Positions 59,188 through 64,000 of a stretch of 64,000 bases of DNA are shown here, piece by piece. A program made the position numbers and the translations under genes. The stretch lies in assembly GCA_030248195.1 (NCBI GenBank), contig JASAND010015582.1:1-64000 (forward strand), written 5' to 3'. Source of the stretch: Trissonchulus latispiculum. Taxonomy: Eukaryota > Nematoda > Enoplea > Enoplida > Ironidae. The notes beneath the pieces are model-generated. The model had not been told where the DNA came from. It worked only from the letters and a program-made list of their open reading frames with translations, and ran no database searches. Position 1 is the first letter of the stretch. Each line of letters opens with the position of its first letter.

Positions 59188-60415
59188 AAGGGGGAGGTCC
59201 ATCTTTGACCGATTTTGCGACCATCTCCGATTTCACTCTTTTTAGATACATACTGTTCCTTGAGTGGGATATTTTACTGTGTTTTAAATTTAAACTCGTA
59301 CCTCTTACGGTTGTTGAGTAATTTCACTTCAAAGTTGAGGTCTGCAATGTGTTAAACAAAGAAAACAGAAAAAGTGGTGATTTTATTCTTGTGCCAAAAA
59401 AATCTCTCGACGAACAATTGTAATCCTGCATAATTTTGTATTTATAATGTAGCTATGATCATAAACTGCGGTACAACGCTGGAAGTATAATTTTGATTTA
59501 GTCCCCTAAAATTTTTTGAAGCTCTTTTATTTATCGCGAACAGTGAACAATCGTCAAATTTCAGCGTTTCTTGCAGCTGAAATGTGGGGTCTTCGGAAAG
59601 AATTGCAAACTATTTTAATCCAAAGATCGAAATAAAAATTTTAACGCCAGGGTTCCGCAGTGCTTGAAATGGCGGTTCCACTGATACCAATAGTTCTAAT
59701 GTATCTCTAACCAGTCTCGAGATCTTTTTGGCGTAAGAATGGACATTTTTAGCAAAATTTTAAACATTACTGTTTTTCGAAAGTTTGGCAAAATTACGAC
59801 AACGGCATGGCCCAAAATTGCCTCTTTTGCATTTCAACTTGTGTATTCATGCCTTTGGATTTATTTGTAGCATGAATTATGCTGACTGCTAGGTCCAGTA
59901 CTTCTTAGCGTGTCAATGGGGACTCTCAGAGCCCGAATTTCACAAAACGATTTTTCAAAAATTTCAAAATATTGGATATTATATATCAATCGAAAGCTCC
60001 CAGTGCAAGGATGAATTCTTCTCATAGAACTATGGGTAGAAAATGCTTTTGTTTTAAGTTAAGCGCTGTTAAATATTTCAATAGATCCGGGAACACAAGA
60101 GCCTTCTGTCTCTGAAAAATCTTTTAGGGAAGCTTCTGATCATGCTCATCTGGCTTGAAACTGTACGAAAATGTTTTGTTAATGGTTATTAAATGTGTAT
60201 AACAAAATAAGCTAAAATCGTGAAGCAGATTTGCAGAAACTTGCTTCAGTTGGCCGCAGCACCCTCATTTTCGCTGACATTCAAATTATACTCAATTGAG
60301 AACTGAACGAAACAACTAAGAACGTAAACTTGAAGTGTACGACATAATGTGGGCAGATTGTGTGAAAATGAACGAAATCCGTGGTCTTAAAAATTTTTCA
60401 CGGTGGACCCCCCTT
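59188..60415. mobile_element. Element with GGGGGTCC termini, copy B (inverted relative to copy A)
   Basis: It begins AAGGGGGAGGTCCATCTTTG and ends AAATCCGTGGTC...CACGGTGGACCCCCCTT. The right end read inverted matches the left end of 26150-27298 (GGGGGTCCACC, CACGGATTTCG, TCATTTTCACACAA), so the copies are in opposite orientation and clearly diverged. It lies about 95 bp from the donor of the SNRK exon at 60512. Confidence 0.75.
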
Positions 60416-60511
60416 ATGTCAGAACAACAAACATCACAGTTCCTAGTACAAAATATTTTGGTTTAACTACGTAGTTGCAAACTCAAATCTATATATACAT
60501 AATTGATGTAC

Positions 60512-60718
60512 CGCATAACATCCTCTGACTGGGCAATGCCGCCTTCAGACATCTGCTGGAGGATGTGCTCATGATCGTCGTCGGACACCTGTTCACGACA
60601 GATCAGGGGCAAATAAACGGCATGACCGCGCTCTCCAGCCTGAACCCAGCTGGATCTCTCCACTTCCTGAAGCGTGGCTCGATGCAAAGGATCCCGGACC
60701 AGCAATCGCCTAATGAGT
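60512..60718 (-). CDS. SNRK: SNRK, exon with the end of the kinase domain and first half of the UBA domain
   Basis: The acceptor TTGTTGTAG/A and donor CG/GTACAT are both phase 2, giving 69 codons. LIRRLLVRDPLHRATLQEVE is the last helix region of the kinase domain (vertebrate LITRMLQRDPKRRASLEEIE), with the conserved subdomain XI Arg in HRAT. WVQAGERGHAVYLPLI links to the UBA start, EQVSDDDHEHILQQMSEGGI (vertebrate LSEEEHNSIIQRMVLGDI). The exon ends SEDVMR, mid-UBA. SNRK is an AMPK-related kinase activated by LKB1 (family knowledge). The catalytic lobes must be encoded above position 64000. The next exon in transcription order is 35.2 kb away. Confidence 0.94.
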
Positions 60719-60779
60719 CTACAACAAACGAGAAAACAACCTATACATGGGAGGGAATGCTTACGTACATGTGCACACG

Positions 60780-61186
60780 CAGACGCGTAGCCAGGGGGGG
60801 GGAATGGGGGGACTTCCCCCCCCCGAAATTGTGTTGCCCCCCAGGAATTTTTTCCTGCCATCTGTAAAAGGCCAATTTGTTAAAAAATTTTCGCGCCTTC
60901 GGCGCGAAATCAGTGTGTTTACCATTATAATATAATGCGTGTTTCGCACTAAAAAATGAGGACCTATTACCCTATTTGGTGTACTTCCACCGCCTTCTGC
61001 ATCATTTGGGTGCACGAACACACACTGCGCCTTAAATATTATTGTAATTTCAACGAATGCTCTGTAAAAATTCCACGAAGGTCACGAAATAGAAAAATTT
61101 CTCAGCTTCTGGGGGACTCCGCCCCCAGACCCCCCGAAAAAATTTTGTATTCCCCCACCCGAAATTTTTTTCTGGCTACGCTAGTG
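60780..61186. mobile_element. hAT-like G-rich MITE 61 bp upstream of a SNRK exon
   Basis: The ends are CAGACGCGTAGCCAGGGGGG and, inverted, TTCTGGCTACGCTAGTG. Perfect 8-bp duplications TGCACACG lie at 60772-60779 and 61187-61194. It contains CGCGCCTTCGGCGCG and GGGGGACTCCGCCCCC hairpins. Same terminal family as 39213-39475. Confidence 0.88.
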
Positions 61187-61194
61187 TGCACACG

Positions 61195-64000
61195 TATACA
61201 TATACATGTTTGTACGTATAAAGAAAAACGATAAATGGATTACCTATGGCAAATTGTTATTGGTCGAAACTGTTTGCGCGTATTCAAGGACTCTATTCAA
61301 GGAAGAATTATTGCAACGCTTTCTATCCTTTCGCGAACCCTTAAGGATTACAAAAGTACGTATGTAAAAAGGGGAAAATTGTCAAAATGTGCACCAGGTT
61401 CGGTTGCGGAGAAAACATCCCATGAAAAGCTTTACGTACGAGACAGATTTCCAAGTATTGAAAATAATAGCTACTTTTATAGGTAGAACGAAGGAGCCAA
61501 GAAAAGCCTTATCCGTACACCCATCTTCTCGAATTCCAGAGTACAGTAAATATGTGTCTAACAGAGTACAAGCTAGAGTATACGTACATATAACGGCGTA
61601 ACTGAGCATTTTGATATTTTGTTCAAATTTAGAGATGTTTACAATGTTGCAGCCAATTATCCTGATTCTTTTCAATTCAATTCTTTAATAGACACATGCT
61701 GATTTTTTGCCAAATTCCCGCTAACAATTAGTGCTTTCTAAACGCTCCAGCAGCATACATACGATTAAATTTGACAATCAGAAAAACACAATAATTTTCC
61801 CTGGCGTGAATAGTGTTCCAACAGTGCTGCAGTTCAACAGCAAGTTTACACAGTGTGATAATCTCCGCGTGCACTGAATACGTATAGACAAGTAATGCAC
61901 AACACACAACACACGAAAAAGTTCTGCACTTTAAAATTTGTGTCGCAAACCAAAAAACTAACCTTTAGTGCGATTAAAAGGGCGATAAGAAAAGTTTACA
62001 ACTGACATTATGTTTTAAGCAACATTATTGAAAACAAAGCTGCTTCTATTAATAGATAAACCTAGAGGACAAAACAATCCAATATCGGTTGGGTTGAGGT
62101 CATAAGCAGATTTAGGACCTGGTTATAAACAACACGGTAGAACCGGCAGGTTAAAAATGACAAAAAGGACTTATAGCAAGTCGAAAAATTTGTTTAAATT
62201 TTGGCTGTTTATAGCTTGGAGTAAACCCAATAACGCGTATGGTTCCCGAAAAACAAGTGGCAAAGTTGCAAAACACCAAATCCACATCCCCAAATAATAT
62301 ACTACCTGCATTGGTAGTTTCAGGTCAAACTTTGCTCGTAGAAAACAAAAGAGAATACAATGATTTTAGCTTCTGTGACGAATAAATAGCGAAGTTCAAA
62401 CAACTACAAATTACCCTCGCGTAATTTCCGATAAGGTGTTCGGATAATCTCCTCAGACCCACAACGGAAAACCCACAGTGATAGCAGGTGTTTAAGCGGG
62501 TAACAACAGCTTCGCAATAGATTTTTCGATTAATCCGATTATGCGAATATAAAAAATTAAAGATATGTTTTGTGGTTTACCCGTTTTTTCAGTCATAGGG
62601 AGCTAGATTTGGGAAAATCTGACAATTTGAGGTATAATGCAGAGTGGATTTTTTTGCAAAAATGATCCAAAAATTTGCATTTTAGGTCCTCCGCTAGTGA
62701 TGCACCGGGACTGCCATCACCGACAGCAGGGCCGTGGCCTGAATATGGGGATCTAAATCGAAATCTTCTAAATTATCTTAAAAACTCATATTTTGTCTTG
62801 AGTTCAGTTGAAAAATTTTTGAAAACAAGGTTTGAAAAGCAAAAATAGGCGTAAATTAAGCAAAAATTCAGTAAATTTCGCGCAGAAAATGTAAAAAAAG
62901 TTGCTACTGAAAGGTTTAATACAAGAAAATTTTTCCTTTACGTCTGGCTTCCGGGGGGGGCGGCCGCCCCCTCCGCCACCCCCCTTATGTGCGCCCCGGT
63001 TGAGATATAGACCAAATGTGAAATGATTAATGTTGTTTTCATTCAAATCCAAGAAAGCCCTAACGATTTGTAACAATTGAACCTTTGACTTTCAAAATTT
63101 TGAAACTTTGTTCCGAAGCAGTCAAAAATTTACAAAATGTCCAGGTCCAGTGCACTCCTAAAGTTAACACTAGTGATGGGCACCGGATATTTTTTTCAGA
63201 TCTAGATATCCGCCTGTTTTGCGTTAACGGATATCCAGATATCCGGTTATACCCCTATCCAAAACTTAAGTTCCACAAAATTTTTTAATTTCACAGTCAA
63301 AATTTGAATTTGTCTGTCAATTTTTTGGTACGATGAGAATTGTTATCATTACGTCAAGCTTCAATCTAAGAAAATCTAAGAAAATGTATTAGGATGAAAT
63401 GAAATGGATGAAAATCGACAGTTTGGAGGTTCTACAACAAACATTATTGGAACTCACAAACACTGGCAACAAAACCACCAAGCTACATGGTGGGCTAACA
63501 ACGTCTTTAAGAGCTGCTTCGCCCTTGAGCTCCAACATGGCTTATTGGTTGGCTATGAGTAATATCAAAAATAATCTTAGATATGCCCAATCTCTTCTGT
63601 GTTGTAGTGATTTCATAGTCCCTGTCGCGAGTAGACGCGCGTAGAAGCGTAGCGTCGAAGCAGTGCCATTTGTATATGTCGACGCACGTCAACGCGCCGA
63701 TTTGTATCATGCTAGTTTACGCGCATCGACGCACGTCGCCACGTGTTGATGCGCGCAAAATAATATTGACGTTTGTAGACGCAAGTCGGCGCGCGTCGAC
63801 GCGAGTACACATGCGCCGCGACTATGGAGGCACCTTTAGTGTTAAAGATGAACTGATTTACGGGTGAGGACCGGTTTTGGGCCATTTTTCTGCTTTCTCT
63901 GATCTCGCAGATTTTTGCACATTATTGTCTACACAGTCTATTTTAACGAGTTTTTAAAATTAGTTTTACAGTTTTCCAGTAATTTCACCTCAGTCGAGGT
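61195..64000. other. SNRK intron segment to the window end
   Basis: No kinase exon was found here. Visible repeats: a C-rich fragment around 62950-63000 (GGGGGGGCGGCCGCCCC), one end of a hAT-like family at 63172 (TAGTGATGGGCACCGGATAT with reiterated GATATCCGGAT) and a block at 63630-63820 with many CGACGC/GCGTCGAC motifs. The frame at 63399-63644 has no family resemblance. Confidence 0.5.

Noticed and set aside
61235..63644. Upstream SNRK kinase exons within the window
   Set aside because: No frame shows kinase motifs such as HRDLKxxN, DFG or APE; these exons must lie beyond 64000.

Overview
The window is nuclear DNA from an animal, most likely an invertebrate. The evidence is split coding exons with GT/AG borders, a metazoan-type SNRK kinase gene, a galaxin-like Cys-Cys repeat gene, a tRNA-derived SINE, fragments of two kinds of non-LTR retrotransposon and many short hAT-like elements. 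The sequence does not fix the phylum: galaxin-like proteins are known from corals and other marine invertebrates. Non-coding DNA is AT-rich, so the coding exons stand out by base composition.

Genes. (1) Left edge, minus strand: one exon-like open frame at 10-309, not identified. (2) About 2.9-8.1 kb, plus strand: the 3' part of a galaxin-like gene, three exons (2903-3166, 4844-5020, 7814-8083) rich in paired cysteines and ending in TAA. Upstream exons with a signal peptide were not found. (3) 60.7-12.15 kb, minus strand: the 3' part of SNRK (SNF-related kinase), five exons at 60718-60512, 25321-24917, 24837-24646, 15566-14718 and 13468-12151. They cover the end of the kinase domain, a UBA domain and the long low-complexity C-terminal tail. 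The N-terminal kinase exons lie beyond position 64000. All visible introns are phase 2. The second exon (405 nt) splits the UBA domain, and skipping it restores the usual UBA sequence in frame.

Repeats. Nearly everything else is mobile DNA or its remains. At least a dozen short non-coding elements have terminal inverted repeats (TIRs) and 8-bp target-site duplications, which point to hAT. Several are nested: a 3.3-kb element holds a 0.7-kb one; a 2.6-kb element in a galaxin intron holds a 2.1-kb insertion that itself carries inverted arrays of GCGTTAGGGCGCC; a 1.8-kb element holds a G-rich one. There are also a 1.08-kb near-complete palindrome, a 701-bp element with matching 181-bp TIRs, a TIR element enclosing a retrotransposon RNase H fragment, a SINE beside a TA microsatellite, and a tandem array of about 2.15-kb units (51.0-59.2 kb) with internal repeats of about 147 bp.

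Layout: 0-2.9 kb unidentified exon and anonymous DNA; 2.9-8.1 kb galaxin-like gene; 8.1-12.15 kb intergenic; 12.15-25.3 kb clustered SNRK 3' exons with repeat-filled introns; 25.3-60.5 kb one 35-kb SNRK intron packed with transposons and satellite; 60.5-60.7 kb SNRK exon; 60.7-64 kb further SNRK intron. Two diverged copies of one element lie in opposite orientation near the two ends of the 35-kb intron, which could matter for splicing of the UBA-splitting exon.
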